NCBI RefSeq assembly: GCF_022690685.1
Contig: NZ_JALCYY010000012.1
Location: 1 to 64,000, forward strand
DNA length: 64,000 nt
DNA from: Anaeromyxobacter terrae
Lineage (GTDB): Bacteria; Myxococcota; Myxococcia; Myxococcales; Anaeromyxobacteraceae
Direction of reading: 5' to 3'
Below are positions 8,676 through 18,100 of the stretch, piece after piece. A model generated the notes under the pieces. It saw only the letters and a list, made by a program, of their open reading frames with translations, did not search any database and was not told the origin of the DNA. Each line of letters starts with the position of its first letter. Within the stretch, counting starts at the first letter, position 1. Position numbers and translations under genes: made by a program.

Positions 8676-9926
8676 ATGAGCGCCCACGATCATCCGAAGG
8701 CCATCGGCGGGAGCCTGCTCGACCGCTCGATGCTGATGCTGCTCGCGCTGTTCGGCGTCGCCGCCGTGGTGATGGCCTACCGCTTCTTCGCCGGCGTCGG
8801 GCCGGTGTCGAACATGACGGACGGCTTCACCTGGGGCATCTGGGAGCCGGTCAACGTCGTCGTCTTCACCGGCATCGGGGCGGGCGCGTACTCGGTCGGC
8901 CTGCTCTGCTACCTCCTCAACAAGGGCCAGTACCACGGCCTCGTGCGGCCGGCGGTGCTCGTCGGCGCCATCGCCTACACCCTCGGCGGCAGCTCGATCA
9001 TGATCGCGCTGGGCCGGTACTGGAACTCGTACCTCTTGCCGTGGGTCCCGTGGTGGAACCTCAGCTCCGCGCTGCTCGAGGTCGCCATCTGCGTCATCGT
9101 CTACGTGAGCGTGCTGTGGATCGAGGTGCTGCCGTCGGTCCTCGACGGCGCCGCCGCGAGCCGCTCGCCGCGCTGGTCGGCGATCGGCAAGACCTGGGGC
9201 CCGCGCCTCGCGAAGGCGATGCCGTACATCATCGCGCTCGCGATCCTGCTCCCCACCATGCACCAGAGCTCCCTCGGCGGCCTGATGCTCATCGCCGGCC
9301 CCAAGATCCACCCGCTCTGGCACACGGCGCTCCTGCCCACGCTGTTCCTCGTCTCCTGCCTGTCGATGGGGTTCGGCGCGGTCGTGGCGCTCGTCACGAT
9401 CCTGAACCTCACCTGGAACGCGAAGCACGACCCGAAGCTGTTCGCGGACATGTCCAAGGTGAACGCGGGCATGCTGCTCTTCTACGTGGTGCTCCGCGTC
9501 GCGGACGTCGCGTGGAGCGGCAAGCTCCGCTTCCTCGCGCTCGACTTCCCCACGTTCCTGTTCGTGGCCGAGCTCGCGCTCTTCCTCGCCCCGGCGCTCA
9601 TGTTCCTCTCGCCGCGGGTGCAGCGGAACAAGGGCCGGATGTTCGGGGCGGCGCTGCTCGCCGTCGCGGCGGGCGCCGCGTACCGCGTCGACGCCTACCT
9701 CACCATGTACCGCCCGGCGGGCTGGACCGCGGACGGCAAGCCCATCGCCGCCGGCTGGAACTACTGGCCGTCGCTGGGCGAGACGATCGTCACGGTCGGC
9801 ATGGCGGCCATCGGCGTCGCGCTGTTCATCTTCATCTCCCGCAAGTTCCCCGTCGTGGTCGTCGAGGACGTCCGCGCGCACACCACCGTCGGCAGCGGCC
9901 CCGCGAAGGCCGTGGCCAGCCGCTAG
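8676..9926 (+). CDS. hybB: hydrogenase integral membrane subunit HybB (NrfD/PsrC family)
   Basis: The 416-residue protein has about ten transmembrane helices and the family layout of NrfD/PsrC quinone-interacting subunits. Recognisable segments include WGIWEPVNVVVFTGIGAGAY near residues 48-70, a conserved GGSSIMIALGRYW stretch, and a long loop before LLPTMHQSSLGG. It hands electrons to the membrane quinone pool. The ATG immediately follows the hybA TAG with no gap, and 18 bp separate it from hybC. Confidence 0.94.
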   Translation: MSAHDHPKAIGGSLLDRSMLMLLALFGVAAVVMAYRFFAGVGPVSNMTDGFTWGIWEPVNVVVFTGIGAGAYSVGLLCYLLNKGQYHGLVRPAVLVGAIAYTLGGSSIMIALGRYWNSYLLPWVPWWNLSSALLEVAICVIVYVSVLWIEVLPSVLDGAAASRSPRWSAIGKTWGPRLAKAMPYIIALAILLPTMHQSSLGGLMLIAGPKIHPLWHTALLPTLFLVSCLSMGFGAVVALVTILNLTWNAKHDPKLFADMSKVNAGMLLFYVVLRVADVAWSGKLRFLALDFPTFLFVAELALFLAPALMFLSPRVQRNKGRMFGAALLAVAAGAAYRVDAYLTMYRPAGWTADGKPIAAGWNYWPSLGETIVTVGMAAIGVALFIFISRKFPVVVVEDVRAHTTVGSGPAKAVASR

Positions 9927-9944
9927 TCAGAGAGGTGAACGTCC

Positions 9945-11681
9945 ATGGGTAAGCTCATCACCATCGACCCCGTCACTCGGATCGAGGGTCACCTCCGCAT
10001 CGACGTCGAGGTGGACGGCGGGGCGGTCAAGAACGCCTGGTCCTCCGGGACCATGTGGCGCGGCATCGAGACCATCCTCCAGGGCCGCGATCCGCGCGAC
10101 GCCTGGGTGTTCACGCAGCGCATCTGCGGCGTGTGCACCACCGTGCACGCCATCGCCTCGGTGCGCAGCGTCGAGAACGCGCTCGGCCTCGAGATCCCGC
10201 TCAACGCCCAGCTCATCCGCAACGTGATCATGAGCGCGCACGCGCTCCACGATCACATCGTCCACTTCTACGCGCTCTCCGCGCTCGACTGGGTCGACGT
10301 GGTCGCCGCGCTGAAGGCGGATCCGGAGAAGGCGGCGAACCTCGCCGACTCGCTCGGCCTCCAGTGGGCGGGCAACTCCAAGCACGCCCTCAAGGCGGTG
10401 AAGGAGAACGTGGCGGGCTTCGTCGCGGCCGGCCAGCTCGGCATCTTCACCAACGGCTACTGGGGCCACCCGGCGATGAAGCTCCCGCCGGAGGTGAACC
10501 TGCTCGCCGTCGCGCACTACCTGCAGGCGCTCGACGTGCAGCGCAAGGCGAACCAGGTCGTCGCGATCCTGGGCTCGAAGACGCCCAACATCCAGAACCT
10601 CGCGGTCGGCGGCGTCGCCAACGCGATCAACCTGGACAGCGCGGCCGCCCTCAACATGGAGAAGCTGTACCAGGTGAAGACGCTCCTCGAGGAGGTCGTC
10701 ACCTTCGTGCAGCAGGTCTACCTGCCGGACGTCGCCGCCATCGCGGCGAGCTACCCGGACTGGCTCAAGTACGGCGCGGGCGTGACGAACTACCTCGCCG
10801 TGCCGGACATGCCGACCGACGCGAAGATGACGCAGTTCGACCTGCCCGGCGGCGTCATCTGGAACGGCGACCTCTCGAACGTGAAGCCGGTCGCGAGCTG
10901 GAACGACGACTACCTGAAGCAGAACGTCACCGAGTCGATCGCCCGCGCCTACTACGAGGGCGACACCGTCCGCCAGCCGTGGGAAGGCCAGACGAACCCG
11001 AAGTACACCGGTGAGTGGAAGGCCGAGACGCCCGCGCCCGAGAAGTACACCTGGGTGAAGGCCCCGCGCCTCGAGGGCAAGCCGGTCCAGGTCGGCCCGC
11101 TCGCGCAGGTGCTCGTCGGCTACGCCGGCGGCCACGAGAGCATCAAGAAGTGGGCGGACTTCTGCCTCGGCACCGCCGGCAAGATCGCGGGCGTGAAGCT
11201 CACGCCGGCAGTCCTCCACTCGACGCTCGGCCGCCACGCCGCCCGCGCGATCCGCGCGGCGACCATGGGCGAGCTCGCGCTCAAGCACTGGAAGCTCCTC
11301 GTCGAGAACATCGGCAAGGGCGACACGGCGGTCTTCGTCGACCCGATGAAGAACCTGAAGCCCGGCACGTACAAGGGCGTCGGCTTCCACGAGGCGCCCC
11401 GCGGCACGCTCTCGCACTGGTCGGTCATCGAGTCCGACGGCAAGACGATGAAGCTCGCCAACTACCAGGCCGTCGTGCCGTCCACCTGGAACGCCGGCCC
11501 GCGCGACGCGAAGGACCAGCTCGGCCCCTACGAGAAGTCGCTCGTCGGCAACCCGATCGCCGACCCGAAGCTGCCGCTCGAGGCGCTCCGCACCATCCAC
11601 TCGTTCGATCCGTGCCTCGCCTGCGCCATCCACACCGTGGACGCGGAGGGAGAGGAGATCTCGCGGGTGAAGGTGCTGTAG
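9945..11681 (+). CDS. hybC: [NiFe] hydrogenase large (catalytic) subunit
   Basis: The 578-residue subunit carries the NiFe(CN)2CO site. The four cysteine ligands are visible: Cys61 and Cys64 in RICGVC, and Cys557 and Cys560 in DPCLACAIH. The 15-residue tail after His563 (TVDAEGEEISRVKVL) is the C-terminal extension that a HybD-type protease removes after nickel insertion. There is no export signal, as expected, because the subunit is co-exported with HybO. A strong ribosome-binding site (GAGAGGTGA) precedes the ATG. The RICGVCTTVH and DPCLACAIH forms match group 1 membrane uptake hydrogenases. Confidence 0.97.
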   Translation: MGKLITIDPVTRIEGHLRIDVEVDGGAVKNAWSSGTMWRGIETILQGRDPRDAWVFTQRICGVCTTVHAIASVRSVENALGLEIPLNAQLIRNVIMSAHALHDHIVHFYALSALDWVDVVAALKADPEKAANLADSLGLQWAGNSKHALKAVKENVAGFVAAGQLGIFTNGYWGHPAMKLPPEVNLLAVAHYLQALDVQRKANQVVAILGSKTPNIQNLAVGGVANAINLDSAAALNMEKLYQVKTLLEEVVTFVQQVYLPDVAAIAASYPDWLKYGAGVTNYLAVPDMPTDAKMTQFDLPGGVIWNGDLSNVKPVASWNDDYLKQNVTESIARAYYEGDTVRQPWEGQTNPKYTGEWKAETPAPEKYTWVKAPRLEGKPVQVGPLAQVLVGYAGGHESIKKWADFCLGTAGKIAGVKLTPAVLHSTLGRHAARAIRAATMGELALKHWKLLVENIGKGDTAVFVDPMKNLKPGTYKGVGFHEAPRGTLSHWSVIESDGKTMKLANYQAVVPSTWNAGPRDAKDQLGPYEKSLVGNPIADPKLPLEALRTIHSFDPCLACAIHTVDAEGEEISRVKVL

Positions 11682-11701
11682 CGACCGGCCGCCCAGTCAA
11701 C

Positions 11702-11732
11702 CGCTCGCGCTGAGCCTGTCGAAGCGCGAGCG
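11702..11732. repeat. REP-like palindromic element
   Basis: A perfect 10-bp stem (11702-11711 and 11723-11732) encloses the loop GAGCCTGTCGA. The GCTGAGCCTGTCGAAG core resembles a dispersed palindromic repeat seen in many GC-rich proteobacterial genomes. A related CTTCGAC...CGCTCAGGGCGAGCGG form occurs at 42781-42822. Confidence 0.55.
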
Positions 11733-11750
11733 TCGTGGATGGTAGAACCG

Positions 11751-11788
11751 ATCCCGTCCCGGCCTCTCCCGGGACGGGATTTTCTTTC
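11751..11788 (+). terminator. intrinsic terminator between hybC and hybD
   Basis: A perfect 12-bp GC-rich stem (11751-11762 with 11769-11780), a 6-nt loop and a T-rich tail (TTTTCTTT) form a textbook rho-independent terminator. It lies after hybC and 15-25 bp before the hybD start, so it should limit read-through into hybD. Confidence 0.85.
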
Positions 11789-11802
11789 GACGCAGGAGCT
11801 TC

Positions 11803-12336
11803 ATGTCCACCCCCCGCATCGCGGTCATCGGCATCGGCAACGTGCTCACCGGCGACGACGCCGTGGGCCCGCACGTCGTCCGGGTGTTCGAGGCCCGCTA
11901 CGCGGTGCCGCCCGACGTGCAGGTGATGGACGCCGGCACCCCAGGCTACGACCTCACCGCGTTCATCGCGGGGCTCGAGGCGCTCGTCCTCGTGGACGCG
12001 GTGAAGGCGAAGGCCGCGCCGGGCACGCGGCGCGTGTACGACAAGGAAGAGCTGCTGCACAAGGCGCCGGTCCTCGCGATGAGCCCCCACGAGCCGGGCG
12101 TGCGCGAGGCCCTCATGAACGCGGAGTTCATGGGTGTCTCGCCGAAGGTGGTGAAGCTCGTCGGCGTCGTCCCGGCGAGCGTCGCGACCGGGATCGGGCT
12201 CAGCCCGGAGGTGCGGGCGGCGATCGAAGGCGCCGTCGCCCAGGTCGCGCAGGAGCTCGCGGCGCTCGGGGTGGCGGTGACGGAGCGGGTGCCGGCCGCC
12301 GAGCCGGACCTGTGGTGGGAGAAGCCGCGGGGCTGA
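11803..12336 (+). CDS. hybD: hydrogenase maturation protease (HybD/HycI family)
   Basis: The 177-residue endopeptidase should cleave the C-terminal tail of the HybC precursor after nickel insertion. Family features are the N-terminal VIGIGNVLTGDDAVG motif (the acidic residue in DD corresponds to the nickel-sensing Glu of E. coli HybD), MDAGTPG (second acidic ligand), and SPHEPG (His ligand). AGGAG lies 6 bp before the ATG. The C-terminus ends LWWEKPRG; a diverged copy of this last segment recurs at 14858-14953. The strong terminator just upstream suggests lower expression than the structural genes, or a separate promoter. Confidence 0.93.
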   Translation: MSTPRIAVIGIGNVLTGDDAVGPHVVRVFEARYAVPPDVQVMDAGTPGYDLTAFIAGLEALVLVDAVKAKAAPGTRRVYDKEELLHKAPVLAMSPHEPGVREALMNAEFMGVSPKVVKLVGVVPASVATGIGLSPEVRAAIEGAVAQVAQELAALGVAVTERVPAAEPDLWWEKPRG

Positions 12337-12687
12337 GCGGGGCGAGGCGGTCGTTTCGACGCGCGGCTTGGCGCGGCGTACGAGAAGCCTCGTTTCTCAC
12401 AGTTTCGTAAGGCGCGTCGCGCGCAGGCGCGCACGCGTGCCGTGGGATGCTCGATCTCGGCGGCCTACCGCCGGACCGGCCACCGCCCGACCGAGAGTTC
12501 CGCACGCGTCAGCGCTGGAGCGTGGATATCGCCGAGCGCTGAGCGGGCTATTTACACGAGCTGGCGTTGACCTCATGGGGCCAGACGTGCGGTCGAATAG
12601 GGGGTGTCTGGCGCACGCGCCTAGCCGCCTCGGACGCGGGCTCTATGTTGAGGACGCCCGTCTTCGTTTCGTTCCCCGGAAAGAGGC
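12337..12687. other. 351-bp gap after hybD
   Basis: No gene is convincing here. The stretch contains a GAGAA...TTCTC hairpin near 12380-12400 and the word GACCGAGAGTTCCGC at 12489-12503 that recurs just before hypF. Base composition around 12550-12680 is less GC-rich than average, as might fit the promoter of the following lipoprotein gene. Confidence 0.5.
12489..12503 (+). repeat. 15-bp direct repeat, left copy
   Basis: GACCGAGAGTTCCGC occurs here and, in the same orientation, at 34696-34710. The copies lie just after hybD and just before hypF, so they bracket the block separating the hydrogenase structural and maturation genes. A 15-bp match alone could be chance in a 64-kb GC-rich window. 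Confidence 0.4.
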
Positions 12688-13880
12688 GTGAACGTTTGCG
12701 TACGCACCGTGGTCGTGGTCGCCGCTCTGGCGGCCGCCGCGTGTGGCCGAGAGCAGCATGCACGGCTCGAGATCGCGGTAGAGGGGCCTGGCTCCGTCGT
12801 CGTCACGAGCGGAGAACGCCGGGTGTGCCGCAGCTCCTGCTCGTTCGAGCTGAAGGTTCCCAGCGACCTCACGCTCGAGATCGTCCCGCGCGAGGGCGCG
12901 GCCATCGAGCACGCGGCCGGACCATGCGAAAAGGCCACGCGCTGCGCCCTCCGGCTCGACGCGGACACGAGCTGAAGGGCTTCAGCGAAGTCGCCCGGAG
13001 CGACCTCGACGGTCACGGAAACGCGGTCGGGATCGCTTCCCCCTATCCCTCCGGTTCCTCGTTCCCGGTGCGCTTCGACGCGGCGAAGGGGACCTTCGAA
13101 CGTCTCTACGGTCTGAACGAGGGGGTCAGCGCTGTCCGCGCGAACGACGACGGGTTGATCGTGACGGCTGTCGGGGATTTCTGGCAGGACGGAATGGTGT
13201 GGTCGTCCGGGGGGAAGCCCGTGTGCGACCTCTCCGACCACGATTGGCTGGTCGGCTCCATCCAGGAGATGGATATGCACACCCGTCCCTGGGTGTACGA
13301 CGGCACGACGGTGAAGATCTGGGGCGGAGGATCGCCCGACGTCTTCGCCTCCGCCGTGAACAGCGCCGGCCGGGTCGTGGGGAAACAGGAGCTGGACGCC
13401 GGGCTCGCGATCGGGAGCGCGACGGTGGGGTGGTCGGTGGAGATCCTCCCGGATTCGGTGGTCCTCCTGCCCATCGACGAGCCCTCCTACGCCGCGGATG
13501 TGAGCGACACCGGCATCGTCGTCGGGGGCCTCCGCTCCTTCGGTCTCGCGAGAGCCGCGTACGTCTACAATCTCGAGACGGGTGACTTGCGCGTGGTCGA
13601 GCCGCCAGAGGGCTGCGTCGCGGCGGCGCTGCACCGGATCGACCCATCCGGCTCCGTCGCGGTCGGACCGGGGTTCTGCGACTGGAGAGGGGACGTCCCT
13701 CTCGTCTACTTCGTCGCCGAAGATAGGTTGGTTCCGCTCGAATACCTCACGGACCTTTCTCCTGGTTGGCGCCTCGTAGTCGCACAAGCGGTCAATGCCC
13801 ATGGCCAGATTCTGGCCTGGGGGACTGGGGGGCAAACGGGCCAGGGGGAGACCGGATACTTCATCCTCACGCCCGAGTGA
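12688..13880 (+). pseudogene. frameshifted HAF-repeat lipoprotein
   Basis: The frame starting at GTG 12688 (preceded by AAAGAGG) encodes a lipoprotein signal (hydrophobic VVVVAALAAAACG with lipobox Cys) and a short beta-rich domain, then stops at 12973-12975. The adjacent -1 frame carries on without interruption from about 12966 to 13880 with a secreted-type domain containing HAF-like repeats: AVNSAGRVVGK, ADVSDTGIVVGG and AVNAHGQILAWG. The two halves join if one base is missing near 12960-12975. It may be a true inactivated gene, a programmed -1 shift, or a sequencing error. HAF repeats occur in extracellular beta-propeller-like proteins; function unknown. Confidence 0.65.
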
Positions 13881-14022
13881 CCCACCAATCCGCCGCCGCC
13901 CGCTCGACGTCACCTTAGATGAGCCGCCGGCCTCGACCGCGCGGTACGCTCCGATTCGGACCGTGGCGGTGGAGCTCCTCAGCCTGCTCCGGTTGGTCGG
14001 CCGAGGGGCTGATCGACGCGGC

Positions 14023-14769
14023 CTAACCCAGCGTCTCGCCGAAGAACGACTCGAGGCGTCGCCAGTGGCGGTCGGCCGCGTCCTCGTCGTACGCGCCGGC
14101 ATGGTCGCTCACCGCGAACCCGTGCTTCTTCCCCGGGTACAGCTCGAGGCAGTAGCGGACGTGGGCCGCGCCCAGCGCTGCGGCCAGCGTCCCCTGCTGC
14201 TCCGGCGTGCAGCCGCGATCCTCGTCGGCGACGCCGACGTAGAGCGACGCCAGGACGCGCTGGGCGAGGCGGTGCGGGCTGTCCGCAGCGTCGGTCACGA
14301 GGCCCCCGGCGTGGATCGCCGCAGCGGCGCGCACCCGGTCCGGATGCAGCGCGGCCGTGAGGAACGAGAGACGACCGCCCATGCAATAGCCGGTGACGCC
14401 GACGCGGTCCTCGCGGACGCCTCGCTGCGCGGCGATCGCGCCGAGATATGCGCCCGCGTCCACGGCCATTCGCTCCGGAGTGAGCGACCGGAGGAGCGCC
14501 GTGAGACGTTCGCGCTCGGGCGGGTCGCTCCAGACGGTGGCGGCGTCGAACGGCGGGAACTCCCGCGCACGGTAGAAGACGTCCGGCAGCAGCACGAGGT
14601 AGCCGAGGCGCGCGAGGCGGGCGGCCATCTCGTGCATCGAGGGGCGCACGCCGAACGCGTCCGTGTAGAAGAGCACCGCGGCTCGCGGGGCCTTCGCTTC
14701 GCGGTGGATCCAGGCGTGGGCGACGCCGTCCGCGGTCTCGACGTCGATCTCCTCGCGTCGCGTGGTCAT
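14023..14769 (-). CDS. dienelactone hydrolase family protein
   Basis: The 248-residue alpha/beta hydrolase has the dienelactone-hydrolase nucleophile motif GYCMGG (Cys in place of Ser), an acid region near GVADEDRGC, and the catalytic His in KKHGFAV. Characteristic early segments are AAVLFYTDAFGVRP and LLPDVFYR. Substrates of such enzymes range from dienelactones to esters and cannot be fixed from sequence. The ATG at 14769 follows AGGGAG on the minus strand; the long open frame upstream is a shadow of the TcA-like gene on the other strand. It is convergent with the HAF gene. Confidence 0.88.
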   Translation of the reverse strand: MTTRREEIDVETADGVAHAWIHREAKAPRAAVLFYTDAFGVRPSMHEMAARLARLGYLVLLPDVFYRAREFPPFDAATVWSDPPERERLTALLRSLTPERMAVDAGAYLGAIAAQRGVREDRVGVTGYCMGGRLSFLTAALHPDRVRAAAAIHAGGLVTDAADSPHRLAQRVLASLYVGVADEDRGCTPEQQGTLAAALGAAHVRYCLELYPGKKHGFAVSDHAGAYDEDAADRHWRRLESFFGETLG

Positions 14770-15198
14770 GGGCTCTCCCTTGCGGCAGTTATAGCGGCGC
14801 CGGCACCGCCGGACGCGTCCGCGCGGCTCACCCGCGTATCCGCCTCCTTCGGGTCGGAAGGTCGCGAAGGAGCTCGCGGCGCTCGGGGTGGCGGTGACGG
14901 AGCGGGTGCCGCCGGCAGAACCGGACCTGTGGTGGGAGAAGCCGCGGGCCTGAGCCCGCGCCGGAAGCTCTCCTTCCATCGAAGATTCACGCCGAGCGCA
15001 GCGCGCCGCCACGGCGCGCGCCGGGCAATCTCGCCGTTCGTGTTGGATGACCGTCACACAGCGTGCTATACGGGATCGCCGCATCGTGAAACGCGGGGGC
15101 GTACCGGGGGAGCAGCGACGGCCGCCCTGATCAGCTGAGACCTGCGCGTGGGCACCGGAGCGTGCTCCGGGGCTCGTGTCGCGTCGAAGGGGGTCGAC
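14770..15198. other. 429-bp gap holding a hybD remnant and the probable promoter of the Tc-like operon
   Basis: Apart from the hybD fragment at 14858-14953 no gene is visible. A TTGGAT (15042-15047) and a TATACG (15067-15072) lie 19 bp apart and could be the -35/-10 of the following operon, but the fit is weak. The divergent hydrolase gene must also be read from this gap. Confidence 0.4.
14858..14953 (+). pseudogene. hybD 3'-end fragment
   Basis: The 31 codons ending at TGA 14951-14953 encode a segment that differs from the HybD C-terminus at only four positions (the shared part includes ELAALGVAVTERVP and EPDLWWEKPR). No start codon or upstream HybD sequence is present. Similarity begins abruptly near 14858 and ends at the stop codon. 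It is the remnant of a duplicated or second hydrogenase-protease gene, diverged enough not to be a very recent copy. Confidence 0.8.
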
Positions 15199-18100
15199 GT
15201 GTACGCAGTTCCGAGACCGCACTCGCGGTCGCTTCGCCATGTGCTCATCGCCATCGCGCTCGGCTCGATCGCGCTCTCTGGCTGCTCGAGGGACACCCCC
15301 GCGTGCTCGCAGGGCACCCTCGGCTGTGCATGCCTCGCGGACGCGACCTGCGGGAAGGACGCTTCGGGCGCCTGGCTCGCCTGCGACGGCGGCCGGTGCG
15401 CGGCAGCGCCGTGCCCGTCCGGAACGCTCGGGTGCTCCTGCTCGGCCGCGGGCACCTGCACGAGCGGCCTCACCTGCTCCGGCGAGCCGGGGCACGCTCG
15501 GTGCGAGCTGCCCGGGTGCACGCCGGGCGGGCTCGACTGCGGGTGCAGGATCGACCGGACCTGCGACGCTGGGTACCTCTGTCAGGGCCGGATCTGCGGC
15601 GCCGCCTCCTGTGCGGAGGGCTCGGCGGGCTGCGCCTGCCGGCCGAACTACGCCTGCGACGCCGGGCTCACGTGCAAGGCCGACGGGACCTGCGGCTCGC
15701 CCGGCTGCGCGCCCGGAGAGCTCGGGTGCGCGTGCCTCCCGGGCGGCGGCTGCGCGAACGCGTCCCTCTTCTGTGGCGGCGACGCCACGTGCCAGCAGAC
15801 GACGTGCACCCCCGGCACCGAGGGCTGCGCCTGCTTCTCCGACGGGCGGTGCGGGCAGAGCAGCACTGGCCCGACCCTCGCGTGCGCAGGTGGGACGTGC
15901 GTGAAGGCGACCTGCCCCGTCGGCGAGCCCGGCTGCCCGTGCCGTGCGGACGGCAGCTGCGACGCCGGGGCCTGCGTGAAGGGCGCTTGCGTCGCCCAGG
16001 ACACGCTGACCCCGCCCGCGGCGCCTGTCTGCTACAGCCCGTGCCAGAGCGGGCTGGCGCTGTCCGACGGGACGTACGTCCCCTGCCCCGCGGACGGCCT
16101 CATGGCGCGCTGCCTCGACGGCAAGGTCTGCACGGAGGGTTCCTGCACCGCCCCCGGCGCCCCCGCCCCAGCGTGCGCCACGGAGCTCGACTGCCCCGAC
16201 TTCCAGACCTGCATCGCCGGGAAGTGCTACGCGACGTGCTCGACGAACGCCGACTGCTCCGGCGGTCGCTCGTGCTACCGGCACGTGTGCCGAGCGCCCT
16301 GCACCGCCGCGAGCGACACCTGCCCGACGGGCACGGCCTGCGTCACCACGGACGGCGACACCGGCTTCTGCCTCCCGATCCGCCGCAGCGACGGCCAGCC
16401 GCAGCTCGCAGTGGCCGGGACGTTCACGCTGTCCGCGGAGAGCGTCGCGCTCTCGAGCTCGCGCCTCTCCGGCACGCTCGTGCTCCGGAACGACGCGCCG
16501 GTCGGCCTCGAGTTCACGGTGCGCAAGCTCGAGCACACGGAGTTCCCGCCCGAGGGGCCCGTCCGCGTGACCGCGAGCCCCCTCCCCTGGCTCGCGATGG
16601 GCGCCGGCACGCCGACGGTCGTCGACCAGGTCACCGTGTTCGTCGAGGGCAACGGGGGCACGGCCGAGCTCAAGCTGGCGATCGCGTCGGAACCGGGGCT
16701 CGGTCGGTGGGAGGGCCGCGTCGAGATCGCGAACGCGAAGCTCGGCCGGCGGGTCGTCTCGCTGAGCTACGTCACGCGCCCGGAGGGCCGCTGGGCGGGC
16801 AAGATGCACACGTTCGCCAACTTCGGCGTGGCAGGGCTCGACGCGTGGATGGCGGACCGGACCAGCACCTCCGCGCTGAGCCTCGTCGGCAACGGCTTCA
16901 TCCAGCGGTGGGGCGCGTTCCGGCAGGGCCGCATCACGTTCGACGAGCTCCAGGCGGTCGTCACGGCGACGCTGAACGAGTCCTGGCGCTGGGAGTCGGT
17001 GCGGAGCCTCTGTCGCCAGGGCGCGGCGTGCTACCCGTACCACCGCTCGCCGGGCTACGCGACGTACGTCGAGGCGCTCGACTCGGCCCCCATCCCCACC
17101 GCCGCCTCCGAGCTCCCGATCGCGCTGAACCTCCGCGCGAGCGACGCCGACCCGCTGCAGCTCGTCGGCAAGATCGTGACCGCCGAGTCGCTCCAGTACG
17201 CGGGGGACCCCGCCGTAACGCTCACGTTCGCGGCCGACCCGTCCTCCTGCAAGGGCGACGTCGGCTCGGCCTGCATCGCGCCGCTCGCGTCTCTCGACGC
17301 GCAGATCCGCGTCGGGGGCCGCTACGTCACGACGGCCGCGGACACGGGCTGCGCCCGCGCCCAGCCGGGCACCTTCTCGCAGGCGGCGATCCCGTGGCTC
17401 GTCCCCGGCTTCGCCGAGGGCTCGACGCTCGACGCCGCCTCGGGCGTTCGCTACCGGTATGAATGCCGCGACCGGCTCCTGCCGTTCGGCACCGGCGCCG
17501 AGCCGGTGAACCTGAGCTTCGCCCAGGCGAACCCGATCCCCGACGGCCGCCCGCGCGTCCGCCGGCTCGAGCTCGTCGACGGCGCGCTCATCAACGGCGA
17601 CACGCTGCTCATCCTGTACCGGGAGCGGTTCGAGGAGTCGTTCCTCGGGCCGAAGGACACGGCCGGCTTCGCCGCGTACGGCTTCATGACGCTCACGCGC
17701 AGCCCGGCGGAGCTGGACGCGACGGCGTACCAGGGGCACGCCGCCAGCGACGCGCGGACGCCGCCGGAAGGCGTCCTCGGCACCGCGTGCACGCCCGCGA
17801 TCGTCGAGAAGGTGCTGGGTCAGGGCGCGGCGGTGCTCGACAACCCGGACGCGCTCGCGACCGGGGTGCTCGACGGGATCGCGCCGGGGCAGGACCCCGT
17901 CCCCCTCGACGGCTCGCAGCCGGAGAAGGTCCACTACCTGTGCCACGACACGGGGCTCTTCGACGGCGGCCCGAACGACAAGGCCGGCCTCGACGTGAAG
18001 GTCGCCTGCCCAGCCGGGAGCGGCGTCACGTTCTTCACGAACACCCTCGACCGCGGGCAGATCGCGGACCTCCCGTGCCAGCAGGCGGGGTCCTGCCAGG

